Assembly: GCA_009377395.1 (NCBI GenBank)
Contig: WHUB01000024.1
Location: forward strand, 1-49,993
DNA: 49,993 nucleotides
Source of the DNA: Actinophytocola sp.
GTDB taxonomy: Bacteria > Actinomycetota > Actinomycetes > Mycobacteriales > Pseudonocardiaceae
Reading direction: 5' to 3'
Both the position numbers and the translations under genes were made by a program. This document shows, piece after piece, positions 7,570 to 16,961 of the stretch (the stretch's first letter is position 1; each line of letters begins with the position of its first letter). Below the pieces are notes generated by a model. The model saw nothing but the letters and a program-made list of their open reading frames with translations. It had not been told where the DNA came from and searched no databases.

Positions 7570-7683
7570 GTCGTGTCCTGCCCCCAGGGCGTCGTGTCCT
7601 GCGTTGACGACGCCGTGTCCTGCTCACGACGCCGTGTTCCTTACTCGGAGTACGAACACGCAGGCAGGAACGCAGGACACGAC
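7570..7683. repeat. intergenic palindromic repeat cluster (GTCGTGTCCTGC family)
   Basis: Unit GTCGTGTCCTGC occurs at 7570-7581 and 7591-7602, with variants CGCCGTGTCCTGC at 7611-7623 and CGCCGTGTTCC at 7630-7640. The extended unit GTCGTGTCCTGCGTT (7591-7605) has a perfect inverted copy at 7669-7683, and an inner hairpin CGTGTTC/GAACACG lies at about 7633-7660. It fills the gap between the marR and sigma-factor genes and shares its unit with 23995-24112. Confidence 0.8.
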
Positions 7684-7731
7684 CCCCGACTCGGGGGGAG
7701 CCGAACCGGCGTCGCGCACGTCACAAAAGGC

Positions 7732-8286
7732 GTGAACAGCGACGGGGCATGGCCGGCGTTTCCGGCCGACGGCGAGCCGGTCGACGCGTTCGTCACCGCG
7801 CTCACGCCCCGGCTCCGGGCCATGCTGCGGCGCTGCAAGCTGGGCGACCACGAGATCGACGACGTGCTGCAAGAGGTCTGGCTGCGCTTCCTCGAACACC
7901 GCGACGCCATCCGCCACCCCGAGCGCGCGGCGGGCTGGCTGCGCACCGTCGCGATCCGTGAGGCGATGCGCGCACTCCGCCGGTGCCACAGCGAAAGCCC
8001 GTCGGAAGAGGTCACCACCGGCGTCAGCACGCCCGATCCGAACGACGTCCCGGCCGACGACATCTCCCGCCGCGACCGCGACCGCACGTTGTGGCGCGTC
8101 GTCGCCGCGCTGCCCGACCGCGACCGCGTCCTCGCCCAGCTCATCGCCCGCGCTCCCCACCTGACCTACACCGACCTCGCGGCGAGACTCGGCGTCGCCC
8201 CGGCCAGCGTCGGACAGCTGCGCACCCGCTGCCTGCGACGGCTGCGGCGGGCGCTCAGGCAGGCAGGCATCACCGCATCAGATTGA
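7732..8286 (+). CDS. RNA polymerase sigma factor, ECF-like (sigma-70 family)
   Basis: 184 residues. Region 2 reads CKLGDHEIDDVLQEVWLRFLEH, then AAGWLRTVAIREAMRALRR (core binding and -10 recognition), and region 4 reads LTYTDLAARLGVAPASVGQLRTRCLRRLRRAL (-35 recognition HTH). The GTG at 7732 follows AAAAGGC and keeps the protein at normal ECF length. No anti-sigma gene is adjacent; the next gene is an RDD membrane protein with its own promoter. The regulon is unknown. Confidence 0.85.
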   Translation: MNSDGAWPAFPADGEPVDAFVTALTPRLRAMLRRCKLGDHEIDDVLQEVWLRFLEHRDAIRHPERAAGWLRTVAIREAMRALRRCHSESPSEEVTTGVSTPDPNDVPADDISRRDRDRTLWRVVAALPDRDRVLAQLIARAPHLTYTDLAARLGVAPASVGQLRTRCLRRLRRALRQAGITASD

Positions 8287-8309
8287 GGACGTATCGGCTC
8301 TCGGCGCGC

Positions 8310-8315
8310 TAGGGT
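8310..8315 (+). promoter_or_regulatory. TAGGGT -10 box of the RDD gene (leaderless)
   Basis: TAGGGT ends 7 nt before the GTG at 8323. A GTG at 8314 in the same frame would overlap this box, so 8323 is the better start. Confidence 0.5.
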
Positions 8316-8322
8316 GAAATGC

Positions 8323-9150
8323 GTGTCTGACCTCGTCACCGGCGAAGCCGTCCAACTCGAGCTGCGGCACGCCCGGCTGGCGAGCAGAGGGCTGGCGTTC
8401 GCCATCGACGTCCTGCTCCAGTTCGTCGCCCTCGTCGTGCTGTACGCGATCGTCTTCTCCGGCGCCGACGTCGACACCTCGCTGCTGCTGGCGATCATCC
8501 TCGTGATCGCGGTGTTCGTGCTCGTCGGCTACCCGGTCGCGTGCGAGTCGCTGACCCGGGGCCGCACGGTGGGCAAGCTCGCCCTTGGCCTTCAGGTGGT
8601 GCGTGACGACGGCGGCCCGGTCCGGTTCCGGCACGCGCTGGTGCGCGGGCTGACCGGGTTCTTCGTCGACTTCTGGGCGCTCGGCCTCGGCGGCTTCGTC
8701 GCGGTGATCGTGTCGCTGTCGTCGCGGACGGGCAAGCGCGTCGGTGACTTCCTCGCGGGTACCGTCGTGATCAACATCCACGCCCCGGCGCAGCCGGTCG
8801 GCGAGATCGCGATGCCACCGCAACTGGTGCACTGGGCCACCCAGCTCGACCTGTCCCGGGTGCCCGATGGGCTCGCGCTCGCCATCCGCCAGTACCTCGG
8901 CCGGTTCCACGTGCTCGCGCCCGAGGCCCGCGTCCAGCTCGGCGCGAAGCTGGTCGCCGAGGTCGACTACTACACCGGCACGCCCTGCCCGCCCGGCGTG
9001 CCCGCGTGGGCGTACCTGTCGGCCATCGTTGCCGAGCGCCGCAACCGGGAAGCGGTCAGGGCGGGCGCGGTGGTGGCGCCACCCGCGCCACCGCAGCGTC
9101 CCACCACGCCCAGCACACCAGGCGAAACACCGTTCACCCCACCGAGCTGA
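8323..9150 (+). CDS. RDD family membrane protein
   Basis: 275 residues. The RDD domain (about 15-145) begins QLELRHARLASRGLAFAIDVLLQF with the Arg and paired acidic residues that name the family, and continues SLTRGRTVGKLALGLQVV and RTGKRVGDFLAGTVV; three to four hydrophobic helices are visible. The C-terminal ~120 residues are soluble and end in a proline-rich tail. It opens the cluster leading to MoxR and DUF58. RDD proteins are suspected transporters or membrane adaptors. Confidence 0.88.
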   Translation: MSDLVTGEAVQLELRHARLASRGLAFAIDVLLQFVALVVLYAIVFSGADVDTSLLLAIILVIAVFVLVGYPVACESLTRGRTVGKLALGLQVVRDDGGPVRFRHALVRGLTGFFVDFWALGLGGFVAVIVSLSSRTGKRVGDFLAGTVVINIHAPAQPVGEIAMPPQLVHWATQLDLSRVPDGLALAIRQYLGRFHVLAPEARVQLGAKLVAEVDYYTGTPCPPGVPAWAYLSAIVAERRNREAVRAGAVVAPPAPPQRPTTPSTPGETPFTPPS

Positions 9151-9200
9151 ATAGACTCCCCCTCGGACTACATCGGACCAACGACAACCAGGACTTCCGC

Positions 9201-10202
9201 ATGAGTGACACCGGGTGGCACCACCCCGACCAGCCCGACAACGAAGGCCGCGACCAGCCGAACATGCCACCGCCGCCGAGCTGGCAGGCGCCACAGAAGC
9301 CCGGCGTCATCCCGCTGCGCCCGCTCGGCCTCACCGAGCTCATCGACGGCGCCATCTCGACCATGCGGGCCTATCCGAAGGTCATGCTCGGTGTCGCCGC
9401 GATCGTCGTCACCATCAGCTCGATCATCAGCTTTCCGGTCCAGGCGAGCCTCTCCAACTCGACGACGCAGCTCTCCCCGACCGCGACCGGCCAACAGGTC
9501 GCCGACGCGCTCGGCCCCGCGCTGATCGGCACCGGCATCGCGAGCGTCATCGGGCTGCTGGCAGGCGCGTTTCTGACCGGGATACTGACCGCCGTCGTCG
9601 GCAAGGCCGTGCTCGGCAGGCCGGCGCCCTTCGCGACGGTGTGGGCCGAGGTCAAGCCCCAGCTCGGCCGGCTGATCGGGCTGGCGCTGTTCTCCATCGT
9701 GCCCGCGCTCGCCCTCGGGCTCGTCATCACCCTCGTCGCCCTGGTGCTGCCGCCGCTGCTGGTCATCGTCGTCCCGGCGGCGATCGTCGTCGGCGCGTGG
9801 CTGTACGTGCTCTACTTCGCGCTCGCCGCGCCCGCGCTGGTGCTCGAACGCTGCGGCGTGATCGAGTCGGTGCAGCGGTCGCGCGCGCTGGTGCAGCGGT
9901 CGTGGTGGCGGGTGTTCGGCATCCTGCTGCTCGCCGCGATCCTCGTCGCGGTGATCAGCGGGGTCATCCAGATCCCGTTCGGCCTCGCGGGCGGCGGCGC
10001 GGGCCTGTTCTCCGGCGGCGCCGCCGAGATCACGTTCTTCGGCCTCGTCATCGGCACCATCGGGGCGATCATCGCGGGCACCATCACCGAGCCGTTCTTC
10101 GCCGCCGTCTCCGCGCTGCTCTACACCGACCAGCGGATGCGCCGCGAGGGCCTCGACATCGAACTGGCGCGCAACGCGAGCACCGAGCCGCCGCAGCAGT
10201 GA
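9201..10202 (+). CDS. multipass membrane protein (glycerophosphoryl-diester-phosphodiesterase membrane-domain-like)
   Basis: 333 residues. A soluble proline-rich start (HHPDQPDNEGRDQPN) precedes about six hydrophobic segments, for example VMLGVAAIVVTISSIISFPV, LIGTGIASVIGLLAGAFLTG and FGILLLAAILVAVISGVIQI. VLERCGVIESVQRSRALVQRSWWRVFG is a conserved cytosolic loop in this group, often annotated as the GDPD membrane domain. No catalytic domain is present. It sits between RDD and DUF4129 and its stop overlaps the next start (GTGA), so it belongs to the same operon. Confidence 0.8.
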   Translation: MSDTGWHHPDQPDNEGRDQPNMPPPPSWQAPQKPGVIPLRPLGLTELIDGAISTMRAYPKVMLGVAAIVVTISSIISFPVQASLSNSTTQLSPTATGQQVADALGPALIGTGIASVIGLLAGAFLTGILTAVVGKAVLGRPAPFATVWAEVKPQLGRLIGLALFSIVPALALGLVITLVALVLPPLLVIVVPAAIVVGAWLYVLYFALAAPALVLERCGVIESVQRSRALVQRSWWRVFGILLLAAILVAVISGVIQIPFGLAGGGAGLFSGGAAEITFFGLVIGTIGAIIAGTITEPFFAAVSALLYTDQRMRREGLDIELARNASTEPPQQ

Positions 10203-10825
10203 GCGTCCCGGTCGAACCGGGCCGAGACGAGGCGCGGGACGCCGCGCGCGACGAGCTGTCCGACCCGATCTACCAGGCGGCGGAACCGTCCTGGTTCCAG
10301 CAGCTGATCGACTGGCTCGGCGCGCGGCTGGCCGAGCTGCTGACGGCAGCGGCCCGGTTCGGCCCTGGTGGCGTCACCGGCGTGCTCGTCGTGCTGCTGG
10401 TGCTGCTCATCGCCGTGGTCGCGATCCGGCTGCGCACCGGCAAGCTGGCTCGCTCGGGGCGCGTCGCGCAGCGTCCGCTCGGCGACCCGGCGGTACCGGC
10501 GAGCACCCACCGGGACGCGGCGGCGACCGCGCTCGCCGGGGGCGACCTGCGCGGCGCGATCGTGGCGCGGTTCCGGGCGCTGGCACGGGAACTCGAGCAG
10601 CGGGGCGTGCTCGACGTGCAGACCGCCCGCACCGCCGACGAGCTGGCCGGGTCCGCGGCGGCCGCGCTGCCCGGCTGTGCCGACGCGCTGCGGGCGGCGG
10701 CCCGGGTCTTCGACGACGTCTACTACGGCGGCAAACCGGCGACCAGCGACGGCTACGGCATCGTGGCCCGGACCGACGACGCGATCCGCACCGGACAATC
10801 CACAGTGGCCGGTGCCCCGTCATGA
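10199..10825 (+). CDS. DUF4129 domain protein
   Basis: 208 residues, GTG start overlapping the previous stop. One transmembrane helix (VTGVLVVLLVLLIAVVAIRL, about 61-80) anchors a cytosolic DUF4129 domain: AATALAGGDLRGAIVARFRALARELEQRGV, then TADELAGSAAAALP and ARVFDDVYYGG. In transglutaminase proteins this domain is the C-terminal part; here, as in many actinobacteria, it stands alone beside DUF4350, MoxR and DUF58. Confidence 0.85.
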   Translation: MSVPVEPGRDEARDAARDELSDPIYQAAEPSWFQQLIDWLGARLAELLTAAARFGPGGVTGVLVVLLVLLIAVVAIRLRTGKLARSGRVAQRPLGDPAVPASTHRDAAATALAGGDLRGAIVARFRALARELEQRGVLDVQTARTADELAGSAAAALPGCADALRAAARVFDDVYYGGKPATSDGYGIVARTDDAIRTGQSTVAGAPS

Positions 10826-11924
10826 CGACGCCGGTCACCCCGGACACGCGCCAGGTCTGGCGCGCCGCGCGGGGGCCGCTCGCGATCCTGCTGCTGATCG
10901 TCACCGTCGCGATCGTGCTCACGTTGCTGCGCGGCAACAGCGAGGGCGGCAGCCTCGACCCGCGCTCGGCGGCACCCGACGGTTCCCGGGCGCTGGCCGC
11001 GCTGCTCGGTGACTACGGCGTCGACGTCGAGCGGGTGCACACCCTCGCCGCCGCGACGCGCGCGGCGGACGGCGACGCGACCGTGCTCGTCACCCATCCG
11101 AACCTGCTCGCACCGTCCGATCTGGACCGGATCAGCGGGCAGGCGGGCGGGCTCGTGCTCATCGCGCCGAACCAGGAGCTGGCGCGCGTCGCCGACCCGG
11201 ACATCGAAGTCGGCGGCACCACCGCCGACGCGCCGCACACTCCGGAGTGCGCGCTCGTCGGCGCGGCGGGCGAGGCGACGATCGGCGGCGTCGGCTACCG
11301 CACGCCCCACGGCGAGCGCTGCTACCCCACGACGGCGGGCGCGTCGCTGGTGCGGGTCGGCCCGGTGACGCTGCTCGGCATCGCGACGCCGCTGACCAAC
11401 GACGCCCTCGACGAGGACGGCAACGCCGCGCTCAGCCTGCGACTGCTCGGCGAACGGGAGCGGCTCGTGTGGTACCTGCCGTCGCCCGGCGACCAGGGGC
11501 GCGGCACGGCGTCGCTGCTGACGCTGCTGCCACCCGGCTGGAAGTACGGTCTCGCCACGCTCGCGATCGCCGCCGTGCTGCTCGCGGTGTGGCGGGCGCG
11601 GCGTCTCGGACCGGTGGTCACCGAGCCGCTGCCGGTGGTGGTGCACGCCGCGGAGACGACCGAGGGTCGCGCCCGGCTGTACCGTCGGGCAGGTGCGGCC
11701 GACCACGCGGCGGAGGCGCTGCGGGCGGCGGCACGCCACCGCATCGCGGCACATGCCGGGCTGACAACGGACGCCGGGCCGGAGGCCGTCGTCGCGGCGG
11801 CGAGCCGCGCCAGCGACGCCCACGAGGCGTACTGGCTGCTGTACGGTCCGGCACCGTCCGACGACGCCGCCCTGGTGCGGCTCGCGGCAGAACTCGACCG
11901 GCTGGAGAACGAGGTGCGAGAGGC

Positions 11925-11928
<4 letters not shown>
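10822..11928 (+). CDS. DUF4350 domain membrane protein
   Basis: 368 residues. One helix near the start (PLAILLLIVTVAIVLTLL, about 21-38) leads into an extracytoplasmic DUF4350 domain containing DPRSAAPDGSRALAALLGDYGVDVERV and LVTHPNLLAPSDLDRI, which resembles a class-I glutamine-amidotransferase-like fold without clear catalytic residues. A second helix (YGLATLAIAAVLLAVWRARRL, about 239-259) is followed by a cytosolic tail. It overlaps both neighbours by 4 bp. Confidence 0.85.
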
Positions 11929-12896
<968 letters not shown>

Positions 12897-12902
12897 GCGG
12901 CC

Positions 12903-14198
12903 ATGGCGCTGACCGGACGAACCCCACTGCTCGCGGCCATCGGCGCCGTGCTCGTCGGCCTCGCCGCGCCGTCGGCGGCCGGCATCGCGGTGGTCGTCGC
13001 GGTGCTGCTGCTCGGCGTGATCGCGGACGTCACGCTCGCCGGCAGCGCGCGGGCGCTGCGGTTCAGCCGCTCCGGCGCGGCGTCGGTGCGGCTCGGTGAG
13101 CGGGTGGACGTCACGCTGGCCGTCGAGAACCAGGGACGCCGACGGGTGCGGGGCGTGCTGCGGGACGCGTGGCAGCCGAGCGCGGGCGTGGTGACCGACC
13201 GGCATCGCGTCGACGTCGGCGCGGGGCAGCGAACCCGGGTGACGACGACGTTGCGACCGACGCGGCGGGGCGACCGGAGGGCGGCGCGGGTGACGGTGCG
13301 CTCGGTCGGCCCGCTCGGGCTGGCGGCGCGGCAGTGCTCGCACGAGGTGCCGTGGACGCTGCGGGCGCTGCCGCCGTTCGAGAGCCGCAAGCATCTGCCC
13401 GCGCGGCTGGCTCGGCTGCAGCAGCTCGACGGCAGGCAGGCGGTGCTGACCAGGGGGCAGGGCACCGAGTTCGACTCGCTGCGGGAGTACGTCGTCGGTG
13501 ACGACGTGCGGTCGATCGACTGGCGGGCATCGGCCCGCGCCGCCGACGTCATGGTGCGGACCTGGCGGCCGGAGCGGGACCGGCGGATTCTGATCGTGCT
13601 CGACACGGGCCGGACGTCGGCGGGCCGAGTCGGCGACGCGCCGAGGCTGGATGCCGCGATGGACGCCGCGCTGCTGCTGGCCACGCTCGCGTCGCGGGCC
13701 GGTGACCGGGTGGACCTCGTCGCCTACGACCGGCGGGTGAGGGCGGCGGTGTCCGGCACGTCCTCGGCCGAGCTGCTGCCGCTGCTGGTGAACGCGATGG
13801 CGCCGGTGGAGCCGGAGCTTGTCGAGCTGGACGCGCGGGGACTCGTCGCCGAGGTGCTGCGCCGGTCGCGGCGGCGCAGCTTGGTCGTGCTGCTGACCGC
13901 GTTGGACGCGGCGCCGATCGAGCACGGGCTGTTGCCGGTGCTGGCGTCGCTGACCGCGCGGCATGAGCTGCTCGTCGCAGGGATCGCCGACCCGAGGGTG
14001 GCCGAGATGGCGGCCAGCCGGGGCGACGCGCAGGCGGTCTACGACGCTGCGGCCGCCGAGCGTTCGCTGGCCGAGCGGCGGCGCGCGACGGCGCTGCTCA
14101 CGCGGCACGGTGTGCACGTCGTCGACGCGGTCCCGGACCGGTTGCCGCCCATGTTGGCGGACCGTTATCTGGCGCTGAAGTCCGAGGGGCGACTCTGA
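12903..14198 (+). CDS. DUF58 domain protein
   Basis: 431 residues. Two N-terminal hydrophobic segments (about 7-45) anchor a protein whose DUF58 core reads GTEFDSLREYVVGDDVRSIDWRASARAADVMVRTWRPERDRRILIVLDTGR (about 187-240), which is diagnostic. The LIVLDTGRTSAG segment is the degenerate MIDAS-like site of the VWA-type fold. It works with the MoxR ATPase encoded 6 bp upstream. Its 3' end is only 2 bp from the convergent mazF gene. Confidence 0.92.
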   Translation: MALTGRTPLLAAIGAVLVGLAAPSAAGIAVVVAVLLLGVIADVTLAGSARALRFSRSGAASVRLGERVDVTLAVENQGRRRVRGVLRDAWQPSAGVVTDRHRVDVGAGQRTRVTTTLRPTRRGDRRAARVTVRSVGPLGLAARQCSHEVPWTLRALPPFESRKHLPARLARLQQLDGRQAVLTRGQGTEFDSLREYVVGDDVRSIDWRASARAADVMVRTWRPERDRRILIVLDTGRTSAGRVGDAPRLDAAMDAALLLATLASRAGDRVDLVAYDRRVRAAVSGTSSAELLPLLVNAMAPVEPELVELDARGLVAEVLRRSRRRSLVVLLTALDAAPIEHGLLPVLASLTARHELLVAGIADPRVAEMAASRGDAQAVYDAAAAERSLAERRRATALLTRHGVHVVDAVPDRLPPMLADRYLALKSEGRL

Positions 14199-14200
14199 GG

Positions 14201-14500
14201 TCAGCCGAGGTCGAACGCGGCCTGGACGGCCTCGGCGAGCGCATCCTCCTGGTGGTCCAGCAGGTAGCCGACATGACGTCCCAGCGCGGACTTCGGCACG
14301 GTGACGATGTTGTCGCAGCTGACCACACAGTCGTGGTCGAGGCCGTTATTCGCGCCGACCGGAATCTCGGTCGACAAGCCCCGGATCGTGCTCGTGATCG
14401 GCGCGACCGTCACGCGCGTCAGGTACGGCCGTACCGCCTCCCGCGTCAGGACGAGCACCGGACGCGCCTTGTCGAGCCGGGCGATGTGGATCGGCCGCAT
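14201..14500 (-). CDS. mazF: MazF/PemK-family toxin (endoribonuclease)
   Basis: 99 residues of the CcdB/PemK barrel: KARPVLVLTREAVRPYLTRVTVAPITSTIRGLSTEIPVG, with the Arg and the Thr/Ser of the RNase site in the PITSTIRG loop, and a late CDNIVTVPKSALGRHVGYL strand-helix. The family cleaves mRNA and arrests growth unless bound by the antitoxin. The start overlaps the antitoxin stop by one base (TGATG), so the two are translationally coupled. The N-terminus lacks the usual GDV(W/Y) strand, a slightly short form. Confidence 0.88.
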   Translation of the reverse strand: MRPIHIARLDKARPVLVLTREAVRPYLTRVTVAPITSTIRGLSTEIPVGANNGLDHDCVVSCDNIVTVPKSALGRHVGYLLDHQEDALAEAVQAAFDLG

Positions 14501-14736
14501 CAGTCGAGGTCGTCCATGGGCACCGTGGCGGCGTAGTCGGCGAGCTCATCGAGGTCCTGGTCGGTGCCTTCTGCGGCGAGGATCGCCGCGTCCCGCTCCG
14601 CGCGCTGCCGACGTCGGTCACGGTCGAGGGCATCCGCAACGAGCGCGGCCCGGCTGGTCGCACGCCCCTCGGCGACGGCCTCGTCGATGTAGGCGACCAG
14701 ATCGTTCGACAACCGCAGGGCGACTTGCTTGCTCAT
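14500..14736 (-). CDS. ribbon-helix-helix antitoxin of the MazEF-type pair
   Basis: 78 residues. The N-terminus SKQVALRLSNDLVAYIDEAV is a ribbon-helix-helix, with SRAALVADALDRDRRRQ as the second helix. The acidic tail LAAEGTDQDLDELADYAATVPMDDLD is the toxin-wrapping region. It binds DNA as a dimer and represses its own operon. A 13-bp palindrome lies directly on its start. Predicted leaderless. Confidence 0.85.
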   Translation of the reverse strand: MSKQVALRLSNDLVAYIDEAVAEGRATSRAALVADALDRDRRRQRAERDAAILAAEGTDQDLDELADYAATVPMDDLD

Positions 14737-14748
14737 ACCATGATGGTA
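14736..14748. promoter_or_regulatory. palindromic operator/promoter of the toxin-antitoxin operon
   Basis: TACCATGATGGTA is a perfect 6-1-6 palindrome. On the - strand its upstream half, TACCAT (14748-14743), is a plausible -10 box ending 6 nt before the antitoxin ATG. An RHH antitoxin bound here would block transcription, the usual autoregulation. Confidence 0.6.
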
Positions 14749-14780
14749 CCCGAACCGGGATGCAATCGGTATCCCAGTTC

Positions 14781-15788
14781 TCAGCCGCTGGCGGGCAGGG
14801 TCGCACCGGCGTGGCGCGGGTCGATGTCGCCGGTCTCACCGGCGCGGGCCGCCCGCCTGCCGAGCACGAACACGTACGCGAGGAACACCACCTCGACGAG
14901 CACGCCGATGCCGACCCGGGCCGCCGTGGGCAGTCCGGACGGGGTCACGAACGCCTCGATCACGCCGGAGACCAGCAGCACGACGACGAGCCCGAGTGCC
15001 ACGCCGATCACGGCGCGGCCTTCCTGCGCGAGCGCCGCCGCCCTGCTGCGTGCCCCGGGGTCGATCACCGTCCAGCCGAGTTTGAGGCCGAGCCCGCCCG
15101 CGATGAACACGGCGGTCAGCTCGAGCAGGCCATGCGGGGTGATCAGCCCGAAGAAGATGTCCAGCCTGCCGACCGAGGCCATCATGCCCGCGGCGACGGC
15201 GACGTTCACGGCGTTGGCGGCCAGCATCACGATGACCGGGATCCCGAACAGCACGCCGAGCGACAGCGCACCGGCACTCACCCAGACGTTATTGGTCCAG
15301 ACGTGGAAGGCGAACGCGGCGGCGGGGTGCGAGGAGTAGTAGTCCTCGAAGGCCCCGCCCGGCGCGGTCAGCTGCTTGATCTGCTCCGGAGTGGCGAGCT
15401 GGCCCCGCACCCCGTCGTCGACCGCGACCCACGCCGCGAGCGCCGCACTGACCAGCAGGAACATGAGCGCGACCGGAATCCACCACGTCCGCGCGCGGTA
15501 GACAGCGGCGGGAAACCGGCGGGAGAAGAACAGCGCGAACTCACGCCAGCTCGGGTTGTGCGAGCCCGCGACGGCCGCGCGACCCTGCGCGACGAGCGTC
15601 GAGAGCCTGCTGAGCAGGGCCGGGTCGGGCGCGGTGGAGCGCACGATGGACAGGTGGGTCGCGGCGCGCTGGTACAGCAGCACCAGCTCGTCCGCCTCCG
15701 CGCCGCGCAGCTTCCGGGCCCGCCGCACCAGGTAACGCAGTCGCTCCCACTCGGCACTGTGCTGCGCGACGAACACGTCGATGTCCAC
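14781..15788 (-). CDS. stage II sporulation protein M (SpoIIM/DUF95) family membrane protein
   Basis: 335 residues. DVFVAQHSAEWERLRYLVRRARKL at the N-terminus is the standard start of this family; a cytosolic helical part is followed by about five membrane helices (WWIPVALMFLLVSAALAAWVA, ALSLGVLFGIPVIVMLAANAV and others) with the conserved FFGLITPHGLLELTAVFIAGG. The GTG at 15788 lies 7 nt after a TAGGGT -10 box, and codon bias breaks down just upstream, so this start is favoured over an ATG at 16061 in the same open frame. The family is usually adjacent to RDD, MoxR and DUF58 genes, as here. Confidence 0.85.
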   Translation of the reverse strand: MDIDVFVAQHSAEWERLRYLVRRARKLRGAEADELVLLYQRAATHLSIVRSTAPDPALLSRLSTLVAQGRAAVAGSHNPSWREFALFFSRRFPAAVYRARTWWIPVALMFLLVSAALAAWVAVDDGVRGQLATPEQIKQLTAPGGAFEDYYSSHPAAAFAFHVWTNNVWVSAGALSLGVLFGIPVIVMLAANAVNVAVAAGMMASVGRLDIFFGLITPHGLLELTAVFIAGGLGLKLGWTVIDPGARSRAAALAQEGRAVIGVALGLVVVLLVSGVIEAFVTPSGLPTAARVGIGVLVEVVFLAYVFVLGRRAARAGETGDIDPRHAGATLPASG

Positions 15789-16061
15789 TGCATCGACCCT
15801 AGTGCCGCGAGGGACAGCCGACGACGAGCCGATATCGCCGGTGTAGCGCTCCGGCGACACCGGTGTCATGACGTCCTGGTGCGTGCGGCCACCCTGCCGC
15901 CAGTACAGCGTGACGCGCTCGGCGCCGGCGACGCGCAGCCCGGTCACCCGGGGCGGGTCGGTGTCGCGGGTCTCGGCGGTGCCGTCCAGCGCACCGGCGC
16001 CGACGACCCCGCCGATCAGCAGCGCGGCGAACCCGGGCGCCCTGGTGTCGGTGTCCGCCAT
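15789..16061 (-). other. in-frame 91-codon extension upstream of SpoIIM, possible separate or fused small gene
   Basis: The SpoIIM frame stays open to an ATG at 16061. About the first 75 codons have GC-rich third positions and a beta-rich sequence (VAGAERVTLYWRQGGRTHQDV), which looks translated. The last ~15 codons have AT-ending or rare codons (GAT, GCT, CCT, ACT, AGG) and contain the TAGGGT box of SpoIIM. It may be a small upstream gene that lost its stop codon, or a real N-terminal domain. TACTCT at 16071-16066 could be its -10 box. Confidence 0.4.
15796..15801 (-). promoter_or_regulatory. TAGGGT -10 box of SpoIIM (leaderless)
   Basis: On the - strand TAGGGT ends 7 nt before the GTG at 15788, the same spacing as at 951-956 and 8310-8315. 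Confidence 0.5.
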
Positions 16062-16104
16062 GATGAGAGTAGGGCGAACTGCCTTCCTTGCCCGCAGCCG
16101 TGAT

Positions 16105-16110
16105 TAGGTG
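16105..16110 (+). promoter_or_regulatory. TAGGTG -10 box of purC (leaderless)
   Basis: TAGGTG ends 6 nt before the ATG at 16117, and no Shine-Dalgarno is seen. This decides against an in-frame GTG at 16108, which overlaps the box. Confidence 0.45.
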
Positions 16111-16116
16111 ACACCT

Positions 16117-16950
16117 ATGGAGCTCGTTCACAGCGGCAAGGTCCGCGACCTCTATACCGACCGAGGCGATCTGCTGCTGGTCGCGTCCGACCGGGTCTCG
16201 GTCTACGACGTCCCGCTGCCGACGCCGATCCCGGACAAGGGAGCGCTGCTCACGCAGCTCTCAGCGTGGTGGTTCGACCGGCTGGCCGACGTGGTGCCGA
16301 ACCACGTGCTGTCCACGACGGACGTGCCGGACGAGTTCCGTGGCCGGGCGATCCGGTGCAAGCGGCTGGACATGATCGGCGTCGAGTGCATCGTGCGCGG
16401 CTACCTCACCGGTTCCGGCCTGCGCGAGTACCAGCGTGACGGCGCGGTCTCCGGCGTGGCGCTGCCGGACGGGCTGGTCGAGGCCGACAGGCTGCCCGAG
16501 CCGATCTTCACGCCGACGACCAAGGCCACCGAGGGCCACGACGAGTTCATCACCTTCGACGACGTGGTCGCCGAGATCGGCGTGGACACCGCGAAACGGC
16601 TGCGGGAGCTGTCGATCGAGGTCTACCGCAGGGGCGCGGAGCACGCGGCGTCACGCGGCATCATCATCGCCGACACCAAGTTCGAGTTCGGCTTCGACGC
16701 CGACGGCACCCTGACGCTGGCCGACGAGATCCTGACCTCGGACTCGTCCCGGTTCTGGCCGGCCGACGAGTGGCGGCCCGGCCGCACGCAGCACTCGTTC
16801 GACAAGCAGTTCGTGCGCGACTGGTCGGTCAGCACCGGCTGGGACAAGACCGCGCCTGGTCCGGAAATCCCGGACGATATCGTGCAATCCACCCGTCAGC
16901 GCTATATCGACGTCTTCGAACGCATCACGGAACAAGCCTGGCAGAGCTGA
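16117..16950 (+). CDS. purC: phosphoribosylaminoimidazole-succinocarboxamide synthase (SAICAR synthetase)
   Basis: 277 residues. PurC condenses CAIR with aspartate using ATP in purine biosynthesis. The N-terminus HSGKVRDLYTDRGDLLLVASDRVSVYDV carries the GKVRD nucleotide loop and SDR-S-YD motif, and LTGSGLREYQRDG and IIADTKFEFGFD (ADTKFEFG is diagnostic) follow. The ending DEILTSDSSRFW...GRTQHSFDKQFVRDW is typical. Length is normal. It has no pur gene next to it, and a TetR gene follows on the same strand after 85 bp with its own promoter. Confidence 0.97.
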   Translation: MELVHSGKVRDLYTDRGDLLLVASDRVSVYDVPLPTPIPDKGALLTQLSAWWFDRLADVVPNHVLSTTDVPDEFRGRAIRCKRLDMIGVECIVRGYLTGSGLREYQRDGAVSGVALPDGLVEADRLPEPIFTPTTKATEGHDEFITFDDVVAEIGVDTAKRLRELSIEVYRRGAEHAASRGIIIADTKFEFGFDADGTLTLADEILTSDSSRFWPADEWRPGRTQHSFDKQFVRDWSVSTGWDKTAPGPEIPDDIVQSTRQRYIDVFERITEQAWQS

Positions 16951-16961
16951 CGAGTCCAGCA

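Noticed and set aside
7570-7683. Possible CRISPR array
   Set aside because: Units are 11-15 bp, occur on both strands, spacers are unequal and very short, and there are no cas genes.
14781-16061. Single 426-residue SpoIIM protein starting at 16061
   Set aside because: Not excluded, but family length, codon bias and the TAGGGT box favour a start at 15788; reported as a separate extension.
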